Source: Prorocentrum cordatum (taxonomy: Eukaryota; Sar; Dinophyceae; Prorocentrales; Prorocentraceae). Taken from it: a stretch of DNA of 64,000 nt. A model generated the notes under the pieces. The model was not told the origin of the DNA. It searched no databases and saw nothing but the letters and a program-made list of their open reading frames with translations. Within the stretch, counting starts at the first letter, position 1; each line of letters begins with the position of its first letter. A program made the position numbers and the translations under genes. Location of the stretch: positions 62,001-126,000 of the forward strand of contig CAUYUJ010018863.1 of assembly GCA_963575745.1 (NCBI GenBank), read 5' to 3'. Of this stretch, positions 20,995-32,159 are shown one piece after another.

Positions 20995-21180
20995 TGTCGT
21001 GACGACTCCGCCGTTGGCTTCTGACACCGCGTGGATCGTTCAACCTTGCACGATTGGCGGGTTTCGATCGCCAGATCGTTCCATATTGGCTGCTTCGGGG
21101 CCCCCAGCGGCGTTCAACCTTGAACGCCCGCTGCGGAAGCGCCGCCACGTCGGCAGGACACCAGCCTACCGCACATCACG
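20995..21180 (+). repeat. Dispersed repeat flanking the helical-repeat gene, copy 2
   Basis: TCTGACACCGCGTGGATCGTTCAACCTTGCACGATTGGCGG is followed by GGCGTTCAACCTTGAACGCC and GGACACCAGCCTACCGCAC. Same order and orientation as 24033-24380 and 5290-5460. Confidence 0.75.
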
Positions 21181-23985
21181 CCCAGCACACCAATTGAAGG
21201 CAACGCTCCAGAAACCATGAGCTGCAGAATCATCTCCCGCCCTCGGCGGACAGAAGAAGAATAAGTACAACAAACAATGAGCGCGGCGCTGACACGCCGC
21301 CGATGCTACCCTGAGCCCCCGCTCCTTGGCCAAGAACTCGGCCTCCTCCGCGCGATCCGCCTGAAGGCTGCTCTTGACATCTGCCGAGCGCGCGGCCTCA
21401 GCCACGCCATCGTTCTTAACATTGCGCTCGGCCTCCTCTCTGGCCAACCGTTCGGCCTCAGCAACGCGCTCCGCCTCCGCCTTGCGCTCGGCCACCTCCT
21501 CGGCCGACCGCTCGGCCTCGGCAACACGCTCCGTCTCCGCCTTGCGCTCGGCCACCTCCTTGGCCGACCGCTCGGCCTCGGCAACACGCTCCGTCTCCGC
21601 CCTGCGCTCGGCCACCTCCTTGGCCGACCGCTCGGCCGCGGCAACACGCTCCGCCTCTGCCTTGCGCTCGGCCACATCCTTGGCCAACCGCTCAGCCTCA
21701 GCCACACGCTCCGCCTCTGCTAATCGCTCGGCCTCCTCGGCCACACGCACCGCCTCAGCCACGCGCTCGGTCTCCTCCTTGGCCAAGCGCTCGGCCTCAG
21801 CCTTGCGCTCCGCCTCCGCCTTGCCCTCGGCCTCCTCATTGGCCAAGCGCTCGGCCTCAGCCACGCGCTGGGCCCCTGCCTCACGCTCGGCCTCCTCCCT
21901 GGCCAAGCGCTCGGCCTCCGCCACGCGCTCAGCCTCAGCCTTGCGCTCGACCTCCTCCTTGGCCAACCGCTCGGCCTCCGCCACGCGCTCAGCCTCCTCT
22001 CTGACCACGCGCTCGGCCTCATTGGCCAACCGCTCCGCCTCTGCCTCACGCTCGGCCTCCTCCCTGGCCAAGCGCTCGGATTTAGCCACACGCTCCGCCA
22101 CTGCCTGGCGATCGCCATCCTCTTTGGCCAACCGCTCGGCCTCAGCAACGCGCTCAGCCTCTTCCTTGGCCAATCGTCCCACCTCCGCCACTCGCTCCGC
22201 CTCTGCTAACCGCTCGGCTTCCTCCTTGGCCGACAAATCGGACTCAGCCACGCGTTCCGCCTCCTTAGCTAAGAGCTCGACATCCGCCTGGCGCTCGGCC
22301 TCCTCCTTGGCCAAGCGGTCAGCTTCAGTCTTGCGCTTCACCTCTGATAACCGCTCGGCATCCGTGACCAAGCGTTCGGCCTGAGCCACGCGCTCCGTCT
22401 CCTCCGTGGCCAAGCACTCAGCCTCAGCCACGCGTTCCGCCTCTGCTAGCCTCTCGGCCTCCGCCTTGCGCTCGCCCTTCCCCTTGGCCAACCGCTCAAC
22501 CTCTGCCTTGCGCTCCGCATCTGCTTTGCGACCGGCCTCCTCTTTGGCCAACCGCTCAGCCTCCGCCACGCGCGCCGCCTCTGCCTCGCGCTCAGCCTGC
22601 TTCGTGGCATCCTTGGCCAACCGCTCGGCCTCATCATTGGCCTTGCGCTCTGCCTCAGCCACGCGCGCCGCCTCTGCCTTGCGCTCGGCCTCCTTGGCCA
22701 GCCGCTCCTCCTCTGCCTTGCGCTCGACCTCCTTGGCCAACCGCTCCGCCTCTGCCTGGCGCTCGACCTCCTTGGCCAACCGCTCCGCCTCTGCCTTGCG
22801 CTCGGCCTCCTTGGCCAGCCGCTCCGCCTCTGCCTTGCGCTCGGCCTCCTTGGCCAACCGCTCCGCCTCTGCCTTGCGCTCGGCCTCCTGGGCCAGCCGC
22901 TCCTCCTCTGCCTTGCGCTCGGCCTCCTTGGCCAACCGCTCCGCCTCTGCCTTGCGCTCAGCCTCCTGTGCCAACCGCTCCGCCTCTGCCTTGCGCTCGG
23001 CCTCCTTGGCCAGCCGCTCCGCCTCTGCCTTGCGCTCGGCCTCCTTGGCCAACCGCTCCGCCTCTGCCTTGCGCTCGGCCTCCTGGGCCAGCCGCTCCGC
23101 CTCTGCCTTGCGCTCGGCCTCCTTGGCCAGCCGCTCGGCCTCTGCCTTGCGCTCGGCCTCCTTGGCCAACTGGTCCGCCTCTGCCTTGCGCTCGGCCTCC
23201 TTGGCCAAGCGCTCGGCCTCTGCCTTGCGCTCGGCCTCCTCGGCCAGCCGCTCGCCTCTGCCTTGCGCTCGGCCTCCTTGGCCAACCGCTCCGCCTCTGC
23301 CTTGCGCTCGGCCTCCTTGGCCAACGCTCGGCCTTGCGCTCGGCCTCCTTGGCCAACCGCTCCGCCTCTGCCTTGCGCTCGGCCTCCTTGGCCAGCCGCT
23401 CCGCCTCTGCCTTGCGCTCGGCCTCCTTGGCCAGCCGCTCCGCCTCTGCCTTGCGCTCGGCCTCCTTGGCCAACCGCTCCGCCTCTGCCTTGCGCTCGGC
23501 CTCCTTGGCCAGCCGCTCCGCCTCTGCCTTGCGCTCGGCCTCCTTGGCCAGCCGCTCCGCCTCTGCCTTGCGCTCGGCCTCCTTGGCCAACCGCTCCGCC
23601 TCTGCCTTGCGCTCGGCCTCCTTGGCCAGCCGCTCCGCCTCTGCCTTGCGCTCGGCCTCCTTGGCCAGCCGCTCCGCCTCTGCCTTGCGCTCGGCCTCCT
23701 TGGCCAACCGCTCCGCCTCTGCCTTGCGCTCGGCCTCCTTGGCCAGCCGCTCCGCCTCTGCCTTGCGCTCGGCCTCCTTGGCCAGCCGCTCCGCCTCTGC
23801 CTTGCGCTCGGCCTCCTTGGCCAACCGCTCCGCCTCTGCCTTGCGCTCGGCCTCCTTGGCCAGCCGCTCCGCCTCTGCCTTGCGCTCGGCCTCTGTCGGC
23901 GGCTTCACTGTGAAGACGGCCGCCAGCTCGGCCAGGTCGTCGAACGGATCCTCAGTAGGCCGGGGTACCCGTCCGCCTCCGCCCC
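21166..23985 (-). pseudogene. Long AERLAKEAERKAE helical-repeat protein, interrupted by two indels
   Basis: Entered from the right with DPFDDLAELAAVFTVKPPTEAER (about 23890-23960), then dozens of 13-residue units AERKAEAERLAKE encoded by a 39-bp repeat (about 22675-23890). After that come longer ~20-residue units such as AERSAKEVAERKAETERVAE (about 21440-22670), ending at a stop near 21166. Composition (Ala, Glu, Arg, Lys, Leu) predicts a charged single helix or coiled coil; a structural or cytoskeletal role is inference. A 1-base loss near 23255 and a 7-base loss near 23315 shift frame (three frames in turn: above ~23325, ~23255-23324, below ~23255). The first exon and true start are not visible. 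In tandem repeats such indels may be assembly errors, so pseudogene status is provisional. Confidence 0.6.
23341..23880 (-). repeat. 117-bp higher-order repeat (3 x 39 bp) inside the helical-repeat gene
   Basis: Within the 39-bp repeats, one silent site (GCCAACC versus GCCAGCC on plus, Leu TTG versus CTG on minus) cycles A-G-G. The A-type unit recurs every 117 bases (23467, 23584, 23701, 23818) and the 117-mers look identical. Confidence 0.9.
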
Positions 23986-24032
23986 GCCGGCGCCACTCTA
24001 ACGCGGTCGTGCATGGACCCCTAGTTATGTAT

Positions 24033-24380
24033 CGACTTTGACGTTGGTCTCTGACCCCGCGTGGATCGTTCAACCTCGAACGATCGGCGGAGTTGAAGGG
24101 GCCCTGGGAATCACAAATAAATACACACAAATAACAGAATCCCCCATATTTTCCATATTGTCTGGGTTTTTGTCTTCCCCCCCATTTCCCATATTTTCCC
24201 ATACTTTCCGGGACATCGACGATGAATTGTGTCTGTGTGTTTTTCCATCCTGAGGATTTTTCCATCCTGAGGATTGTTAGCCGAGTTGGCCGATTCTGGG
24301 CCACCGGTGGCGCTCAACCCTGAACATCCGCGGCGGGGTCGCCGCTGCGCGGGCACGACACAAAGCTGCCGCACCCATCC
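24033..24380 (+). repeat. Dispersed repeat flanking the helical-repeat gene, copy 3, split by an insertion
   Basis: TCTGACCCCGCGTGGATCGTTCAACCTCGAACGATCGGCGGAG is interrupted at about 24097, then resumes at about 24275 with GGCCGATTCTGGG..GGTGGCGCTCAACCCTGAACATCCGCGGCGGGGTCGCCGCT. Uninterrupted relatives: 5290 and 20995. Confidence 0.75.
24098..24258 (+). mobile_element. Dispersed ~157-bp repeat (CCCATATTTTCCCAT family), copy 3, nested
   Basis: Same landmarks as the copies at 3083 and 8741. It sits inside the 24033-24380 repeat, followed by a tandem TTTTCCATCCTGAGGAT duplication (24241-24274). Confidence 0.75.
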
Positions 24381-24384
24381 GCCG

Positions 24385-25130
24385 TCGCTGGCAATCGGCG
24401 ATCTTCCGGCCGTGATCGGCGGCTATCGGCTTGTCTCTGGCGGTCTTTGACAGTCTTCCGCGCGAAAGCGGGAGGGCTGAATTTCAACTCACAATCCATG
24501 ATAGAACTCCGAACCCTTAGACCTCCCCCCGAAAAGGTAGCTGAAAACGTAAAAAAAAAAAAAAAACTACTACTGCCGCCTCGGTGCTTCCAATCATGTG
24601 CTCGTAACGCCAGAGGCCCAGGACCGAGGGGTCAAAAATCGGCACCCCAGACCCGACCTGAAGTGCGCTGAGGCCAGAACAGCGAAGACGATTCTTCCGC
24701 GGCGGCGAGAAGCCCTGCCAGGGAGGCCCGACAAGCGCGCAAGAATCTCCATTCTCGATCCTGGGGGCCCTCAGATATGGGCGCCGCCCAAACTAGTGGC
24801 GTGACGGCCAGGTTTTCAACGCGCTCGGCCTCAAGAAGCCCTTTCCTGGATCTGGGCTCGTGGGAGCTGGCCCAGGCGAAGCGGTCGACATCCCAAGGGG
24901 GCCCAGGTCGCAAAAGAGTCTGCGACGCTGAGCGTTGGGCGCACGCGGGTCGCACGGGCTCGGTGCAGCTGGAGGCGAAGAGAGAGCCCCAGGTTTCCAG
25001 GAGGAGGAGGAGGAGGTGGTGCAGTCAGCGTGCTGCCAGAGGGAGCGCCAAAGAAGGAACGCGGGGGGCTCTTCTGGCCACGGCGAGAGCCTCGGCCACG
25101 AACGGGCTCCCCGACCTGCACCTGAGGAGC
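24385..25130. other. No gene recognised
   Basis: Mixed GC spacer with a poly-A run at 24551-24566. Nothing protein-like beyond short biased frames. Confidence 0.45.
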
Positions 25131-25135
25131 GGCCC

Positions 25136-25312
25136 TTGGGCGTGGCTTAGTGGGGGGGGTCATAAATGGGGGGGTCAGAAACGGTCCCCTTTCGTGCCCC
25201 TTTCGGGCCCCTCTGGAGCCCCAGGGGGCTCGTTTAGGTACCGTTTGGGTACCTTTTCGGACCACCCGCGACACCCCCCCATTTATGACCCCTCCATTAC
25301 GCAACGCCCAAG
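25136..25312. mobile_element. MITE-like inverted-repeat element (GGGGGTCATAAATGGGGGGG)
   Basis: TGGGCGTGGCTTAGTGGGGGGGGTCATAAATGGGGGGG at the left is mirrored by CCCCCCCATTTATGACCCCTCCATTACGCAACGCCCA at the right, giving arms of about 40 bases with several mismatches around a ~100-base centre. Only one copy in this window. Confidence 0.65.
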
Positions 25313-25314
25313 GC

Positions 25315-26215
25315 CCGGGAGTCGGGACCCCTCCGGAGCCCCAGAGCGGCGCAGTCGGGGCGTGGACCCGAGGAGCCCTGAGTAAGGAACGAGGCCCCTT
25401 TATTCGTATGTTGAACTTCGATTGCCCATCGAAAACCTAGGAAAAAAACAGAAGGCGAAGTGCAAAACTATTGAAGAACACTGAGCCCCTCCAAAACGAA
25501 AAGGGTTCCTTCTGCAGAGCCCCGACTGTGCTTCCTTCCGCGCCATGACTGTAGAGGAAGAGGAGGATCGGCACTCGAAGGACGTGGGCCGACGAGACGT
25601 GCGGGCCTGGGGCAGAGGGCGCCTGGGGCACCGCAGACTCGACCCCGAACCCACTCACCGTCCTCGAGGACCCATCCTGTCCGTTCGGCGGTGCGGGGAG
25701 TGCGGCACGCGGATGCCCCGTGAGTGAGGAAGAGAAAAACGTCTTACGCATGGTGCCAGAGCGACCTGTTGCGGTGGCTAACGCAGGCCGCCAGCGTGGC
25801 ACGCCACCTTTGAAACGAGGGCGCCTACGCGCGACCTTACGCGGGCAGCTCACGCGCGAAGGTCGGGGCAGTCGAACCCATTTCTCTGTGTTGATCACGT
25901 GTCTGGAACCAGTGCATGTCCACGTTTGCTGCCGCCGAGTGCGCCCCATTAAACAAGGGAGCGGCGGTTTGGATGTGACCCATCACTCAGGCCCCCATCG
26001 CCAGCCCCCCCCGACAGGAGGAGGAGGCGCGGGGAGAGTACGAGGAGCTAGGGCCGATAAGGAGGGGGAGGAGCAGGAGGGGGAGGAGCAGGACGAGCGG
26101 GAGGAGGGTGGTGGGCAGCGGTCCTTCCCAGACATCCCCAGCCGCGCGGCGGGCGCGGCAGGTGAAGGCGCCAGGTCACCGCTCTGCACACCGGCGTGGT
26201 CCCAATCCTATTCCT
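25315..26215. other. No gene recognised
   Basis: Mixed spacer; 26040-26110 is GGA-rich. Open frames on both strands lack recognisable motifs. Confidence 0.45.
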
Positions 26216-26219
26216 CCTT

Positions 26220-26700
26220 ATCCATCCCTTTCTAACGCCCCTCGTCCTCCTACTCCTCCTCCTTCTCCCCCCCACCACCTCCTCCTCATCGTCCTCCCCA
26301 TCCTCTTCCTCCTCCTGCGCCTCCTCCTCCTCCTCCTTCTCCTCCTCCTCCTCCTCCTCCTCCTCCTTCTCCTCCTCCTGTCCTCCCGTCATCATCCTCC
26401 TCCTCCTCCTCCTCCTCCTCCTCCTCCTTCTCCTCCTCCTCCTCCTCCTCCTCCTCCTCCTCCTCCTCCTCCACATCGCCCCCCGTCTCATCGTCCTCCT
26501 CCTACTCCTCCGCCTGCTCTCCCCCTCTCCTTCCCCCCCTCCTCCTCATCGTATTCATCGTCCTCGTCGTTTTCATCCTTCTCCTTCTCCTCCTCCTTCT
26601 CATCATCATCATCCTCCTCCACAGGAAAGGGAGGGAGGGAGGGAGAGGGATGGAGGAGGAGGAGGAGGAGGAGGAGGAGGAGGAGGAGAGAGGAGAGAGA
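26220..26700. repeat. (TCC)n block followed by (GGA)n
   Basis: 26230-26500 is TCC-rich, 26500-26620 TCC/TCATC mixed, then at 26625 it switches to a GGA-rich run (26650-26700). The TCC and GGA arms could pair as a long imperfect hairpin. Confidence 0.85.
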
Positions 26701-27200
26701 ACAGAGGCAAGCTAGGTGCGCTTGCGCCATATCCTACATCCTACGTCCCCCTCCCACCTCTTTCCATTGTGTTGATTTTTCTTCCATCCGCCGACGGATG
26801 TCATAGCGGGCCTGGAACCCTCAAGAGGAAACCATGGTGCTAAGCGCAATCTGCAGACGAGGAGCTGCGCAGTGGAGACAAAGGCGGCGGATGAGCAGAA
26901 GGAAGAGAAAAAGGATGATGAAGGAGGACGAGCAACAACGGCAGCAGCATCGGGAGGAGCCGGAGCAGCAGAAGGACCAGGGGAAGGCGGTGGGGTGAAA
27001 AAGGAAGGGGGCGGAAACGACGAGAAAGCACTCGGGACAAGAAATGTGGTCCGCGCTAGGTCGAGAGCGCCACTCTGGCAGCGGGACCACCACTTTAAAA
27101 CACCGAAAACGATCCGACTGCATCAAAAACGCATGTGACCAAACACGTGTGTTGAAACCCTGCGTGTGCAAAACAAAACAAGGAGAGAGCGGGATACGTT
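26700..27200. other. No gene recognised
   Basis: 26900-27020 is a purine-rich AAGGAGGA/CAGCAG mix. The flanking sequence shows no domain. Confidence 0.4.
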
Positions 27201-27590
27201 CAGCACGTAGCAGGGGATAGAGAGAGAAGCAGGCTATTCAGATTGAATAATTTAGGGACGAGAACGGAAAGAGGACAGAGAGGAGGAGGAGGGGTAGGAG
27301 GAGGAGGAGGAGGAGGCATGAGAACAAGAAGAGATGATGAGGAGAGAAAATGAAAAACGAGACGAGGAAGAGTAGTGACCAGAAGGAAAAAGAGAGGGAG
27401 GGCGAGGAGGAGGGGAGAAGAGAGTGAGAAGGAGGAAAGATGAGAGGGAAGAGAAGGAGGAGGAGTACAAATGAGGAGAAGCAGGGAGGGAGTGGGAGGG
27501 AGGAGGAGGGGGAGAAAAATGAGAGAGAAGCAGGACCAGGAAGAGGAGGAGAGAGGAGAAAGAGGAGGAGGAGGAGGACCAATGTAAACC
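27200..27590. repeat. GGA/GAGA purine-rich tract
   Basis: Almost entirely A and G (GAGGAGGAGGAGGAGG, AAGAGAGTGAGAAGGAGG). Minus-strand frames read as Leu/Ser/Pro runs. Confidence 0.8.
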
Positions 27591-27879
27591 AACGACGAAC
27601 CAACGATGTTGTAATAAACCCTCCCTCCGGAAGTCCTATCAACATGTATGTTCACTGCGGGAAGTGCCCCAACGAACAACATCAGTTGGATAATTATCAA
27701 TCGTGCAAAATCACACTCTTAGAATCTCAGCGCCACGAATCGACACGACTGTTGCGCCTTGACAATCCTCATTCGTGCCTGATCACAATTCCTGGGACTT
27801 CGGCGCCGCGAATACACCTGGCGGTTGCGTCCTGACAATCCGGGACCGTGCCAGAAAACCATTCCTGGGAATTAACCCG

Positions 27880-28180
27880 TACGAACCCTTGCCATTGAAA
27901 ACGACCCGCCCTCCATCCATGAAACTGTGGCAACAGTCTGAAGCGAATGCGCGTGGCGCTAAAATGAAATCCATATTGTGAAAACGACCCGCCATGCATC
28001 CTTGAAACTGCTGCAAACTTGTAGGACGAACGTGCGCGGCGGTACTGCGAGAGCCACAGTCTGAAAACGGGTTGCCCTCCGTCCTCGAAGTTGTTGCAAA
28101 AAATGAAATACGAATGCGCGCTCCGCGCAGGCGAGAGCTCCATTTTGAAAAACGCCCCGCCATCCATCCTTCAAGCTCTT
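27880..28180 (-). repeat. 82-84-bp satellite units, reverse orientation
   Basis: The reverse complements of GATGGA.GGCGG, TTCAAAATGGAGCTCTCGCC, GCGCGCATTCG and TTGCAACA recur about three times, in the order seen at 2200-3066. Two shorter CAATCnTGCCTGATCACAATT-like phrases precede it at 27690-27790. Confidence 0.75.
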
Positions 28181-28289
28181 GCAAATTTCACGCGTCATCA
28201 TGATCATGAATCGCGTGGAATCTCGAGCGAAACGCAACGGCCGCCCTACCCAGATGTCTGAAGGTGGGACGAATCAGTTCTCAGGAAGG

Positions 28290-28395
28290 GAATGAAAAAC
28301 GGGAGGAGAGGAGGAGCAGAGAGAGAGAGGAGGAGCAGAGAGAGAGGTGGAGGAGGAGGAGGAGGAGGAGGAGGAGGAGGAGGAGACAGGAGAAA
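28290..28395. repeat. GAGAGAGGAGGAG purine tract
   Basis: Uninterrupted purines with GGA at 28350-28385. Confidence 0.85.
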
Positions 28396-28689
28396 AGGGA
28401 GGAGGGGCAGCGGGAGAAGGACGGGGAGCGCCAGTGCGCAGAGCGGGGGCAGACCGACCAAACCAGGCGCGCCCGCTGGCGCGGGCTTCCGCGGTGCGGC
28501 AGGTTCGGGCACACGACTGAGATCCGCGGCGCGGGCCCACTCCGCACCAACGCGGCGGAGCCCGCGCACGGGGACGGAGGGAGGAGGGGCTGCTGATGCG
28601 GAACATGCAGTGACATGGTGGGAAAAGTGGGAGGGACAACCTCCCCCCCCACCGCTTATGATCTTGAAGCTTGAAATTTCTGCAACAGC

Positions 28690-28850
28690 TCAAAGGATGG
28701 ATGGCAGGTCGTGTTCAAAAAAAGGAGCTCTCGCCCCCGCACCGCGCACATTCGTCTTGAAAGTTTGATGGAGGGCGATCGGTTCCTTGTCCATATGTGG
28801 TTTTCAACTTGGCGCCGTGCACGTTCCTCCAAATGGCAGGCCCACATGGC
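28690..28850 (+). repeat. 82-84-bp satellite units, forward orientation
   Basis: GGATGGATGGCAGGTCGTGTTCAAA, GAGCTCTCGCCC, ACCGCGCACATTCGTCTTGAAAG, then a second, shorter unit. Confidence 0.7.
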
Positions 28851-30530
28851 GCTGGTTTTCTAGGGGGGCGCTTCTTGTAGTGGAAAAGAAAGTTTGTAGG
28901 GACGTGTGAGGAGGGGGCATGAGCCCGACCCAACACACACAAGATAGAAAGGGAGAGGACGAAGAGAAGGATAAGTATTAAGAAGAGGATCGCCCTGCAC
29001 CCACTATAAAATTGCCTCCCTGTGTGAGGATTATCGTAATGCTTCCTTTTGCATTCCGGAAGGCCTTGGGACACGCTCCAGACCCCTTTTTTTCGTCAGC
29101 GGCGAGGCGGCGAGCTCCGCTCCAGCGAGAAGCTAGAAAGGGGCACTAACTAGCGAATTGGCCGGCGGGCAAAGACAGGAGGGGGACGGCCGAGAGGAAG
29201 AAGGGACGTTCAGACGTCGAAGAGTTCGACGATGAGCAGCGGGGGGGGGCAGCAGCAGCAGCAGCCAGGCGCGCAGGGCCAGAGCGCGGTGGGCGGCCGT
29301 GGCAAACCACGGTGGCAAGAGTGGCGAAAGGGCGGCTGCCAGCAGCTGGAGTTGGCGGGCGAGCGCAGTGGGACACCACGAACGGCAGAGGTACCGCGGC
29401 GCGCCGGGGAATGGGCACAGCACTGAGCCGTGCGGGCAGGAGCAACGCAGTCAGATGGCTGGCAGTGACAGGGGTGTTGCGGCGTGAGCGCCCAAGGGCG
29501 CGCCAGGGTGGCCAGGGGGCCGGGGGGAGGTGGGGCGGCAGCGGCGGGCGAAGCGTCCCAGGCGCCGGACACGCTCCAGGCACCCGGAAGACAGAACCGG
29601 AAACTCGATAAACGCCTCAGAGATCCAAAAACAACTCACCGAAAACCCACACAACGCTTGACACATGAAAAACACAATGCGGAAACGCCGAAAACGCTTC
29701 AAAGGTGCCAAACGAAACTCAACCAATACCCAAATTATCGCTGGAAGCACTAAGAAGCCATCAAAAAACGCCCGACGTCACCAAGAACGCCTAAAAGGTC
29801 AACAAACAAATCAAAACCAAACATGGAAGAGCTGAAGCAACCTGTGGTCATTCATGAAATGATCGCGTCCTGTTGCATGGGTTCTCTGAGCGTTTCCTTG
29901 TGTATTCCAGCAAAGATAGAGACACTCAAACCACAAAACCAGAAGCACCGCATGAAACACTAACAGCACAATGCGAAAGCACACAAAACGCGTCGGAGGT
30001 CCCCAACAAATCAAACAAATACAAAAACTGGCTGCAAAACTCAAAAAAAACACAACGCGGAACGTGCGCGCGTGCCTGTGCGGCAGGGTGCAACAAGGGG
30101 TTAGATGGAGTACCACACGCATGGGTGTCAAGAGGCACTACGAATGCACTTGTTCCATCCGTGGCCCTTGGGTTCCCCTGTGCAGCTGACAGCCAGAAAC
30201 GTTGGGACAGTGGCGCGGCGTTGGGAGACCATCACGGGCCCCACTGCATAGCCGGGAGGCCAACCCTGGCATGCAGGGGAGGGGCTGCCAGGACTCAAGG
30301 ACGGCCACCCCAGGGAACCACGCACACACAGCCAGTGCCCAACACGCTGGCCGAGAACCGCCCTGCCCGGTGGCACCGGCCGGCGCCCGCACCACGGGAG
30401 GCCCGCGGGCTCAACCTCGGAGCGAGTGCCCCGAGTAGGCAAAGCGCCTGCCCAGGGTGGGCGGGTGGGAAAAGCGGTAAGACGGCCACGCACAAAATCT
30501 TGGGCAAAGATGGCTACGTACAGTACTGCC
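28850..30530. other. No gene recognised
   Basis: 29590-30060 is A-rich on plus with loosely repeated CGCCTnAnAGGTCnCAAACAAATC and AACACAA phrases. The rest is GC-rich spacer. No domain seen on either strand. Confidence 0.45.
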
Positions 30531-30534
30531 TGCA

Positions 30535-30678
30535 CAGGGCTGAACCTAAACGATGTTTCTCGTCTTCGTTCCGTGCTCGTTTTCCCTCGTTGTGTCTTCA
30601 GTCCGCCTTCAACGCAAAACGAAATCGAAACGAAAACGGCCCACGAAATCGCCACAACACCGTTCAGGTCCACCCCTG
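30535..30678. mobile_element. 144-bp MITE, copy 3
   Basis: Same length and ends as copies 1 and 2 (one base changed at the right end, CCACCCCTG). No target duplication recognisable at the flanks. Confidence 0.88.
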
Positions 30679-30679
30679 G

Positions 30680-31975
30680 TAAGAAGGCAAGCCTTCACGC
30701 ACAAAGCCTTCAAGCCTTCACGCACAAAGCCTTCATGCATGCTACACGTGCGTTCCTTCCCTCCCGCAATCAAAATTCAACGATGATGCAGAACGGCCGT
30801 GCAATGGCGTGCGTGAAGTAGTCCACGCCCGCGCCGAAGGCTCAAGCCCAGACCAGAGAGGTTTCGTGACAATTTCGTGGCGGTGGTATCGGCCTTCATG
30901 GACACTTTATGCTTGCCCCTCTCATTTCCGCGCGAGCTTGAGGAGACACTTTCTGGGGGCACTGCGTCGGTCCAAGGGGGAGCCCGTCCAGACCGTTACG
31001 CCCGACCGTCAGCCCAAGGACTCGGGCAGGCCCGCACCCAGACGGACCCCCCAGCCATCCCGCAGCCCAACGCACAATACCACAAGCGTATAGCACAGCC
31101 CCCACGGTCCACCTTAGTCATATTGTCATGTATATATACATACATATAAATGCGTATACAAAAATAGAAGATATACATATGTTATATATATAGTGAGAGG
31201 AGAGGAGAATCTGCATATGTATATATATTATGTACATTACATACATGTACATAAAGCATCAAAGGTCCCAGAATCAATTGTCTCCCAAAAAAAAACATCG
31301 AAAACCCAAGCGTCAAAATCATAAGTATCAAAAGGTCAACATCTGAAACGTGTTCGGTTTTCGCCGCGTGTTCGATGTGTCAAGCGGTGTTTGGGTTTTC
31401 ATCGAGTTTGTTGGGGATGCCTCTAAAGCATTTTGAATGTTGTTGCAGTGCTTCCTGAATGCTTCGGATGTTTGTAGGTGCTCGTTGAATGTTGTGTGGG
31501 GCATCATCAGGCGGGGGGCCTCTCTCTCCTCGCGTTCTTGGGGACCTCCCAGGCGGGAGCCGTTTCCTCTTCGCAGTATTTGGGGGACCTGTTCTGGGCG
31601 AGCAACGACATATGTACAGGTACGCCCTCCGCGGTCTTGCCTGCACGAACGTCCGCGTTCACACGCACTCCAGGAGAAACGAACCGCGTACGTGTACAGA
31701 TGTTGCTGGCCTCTGAAATTCAGGCACGTCGGTGATGGTAGCGTATTGGTACTGCATGGGCATTGCGGTGGCAGGGAGGCCTCCGATTTTCAGGAGGCAG
31801 ACGTCTCCCCAATACGCGTCTTCTGGAACATCTCGGGCGGGAGCATATCCTCGTGCTCGCGCTTGTTCAGGGGCCCCTCGGGCGGAGGCCCCCTCCTGTG
31901 TCGGCAGGATGGGGACCTACCTCTCGGGCGGGAGCCTCCTCCTGCTTGGCTCGTTTGGGGACCTGTCAGGCGGAG
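30680..31975. other. No gene recognised; AT-rich patch and GGCGGGAGCC phrases
   Basis: 30685-30740 has a CACGCACAAAGCCTTCA tandem duplication. 31120-31255 is ATATAC/TATGTATATA-rich. 31510-31975 repeats GGGGACCTnnCAGGCGGGAGCC about six times at irregular spacing, related to phrases at 32210-32240 and 33220-33560. Confidence 0.5.
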
Positions 31976-31977
31976 AT

Positions 31978-32155
31978 CTTCGCCTCCTCCTCCTCCTCCT
32001 CCTCCTCCTCCTCCTCCTCCTCCTCCTCCACCTCCTCCTCCTTCTCCTCCTCCTCCCCCCCCCCCCCCTCCTCCTCCTCCTCCCCCTCCTTCCTCTCCCC
32101 CTCCTCCTCCTCCTCCTCCTCCTCCTCCTCCTCCTCCTCCTCCTCCTCCTCCTCG
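31978..32155. repeat. (TCC)n tract
   Basis: Long near-perfect TCC array with a short poly-C interruption at 32055-32068. Confidence 0.95.
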
Positions 32156-32159
32156 ATTT

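Noticed and set aside
22406-24041. Plus-strand Ser/Ala/Leu frames opposite the helical-repeat gene
   Set aside because: Antisense shadow of the 39-bp repeat; the minus strand has the charged-helix pattern and a plausible non-repeat N-terminal segment.
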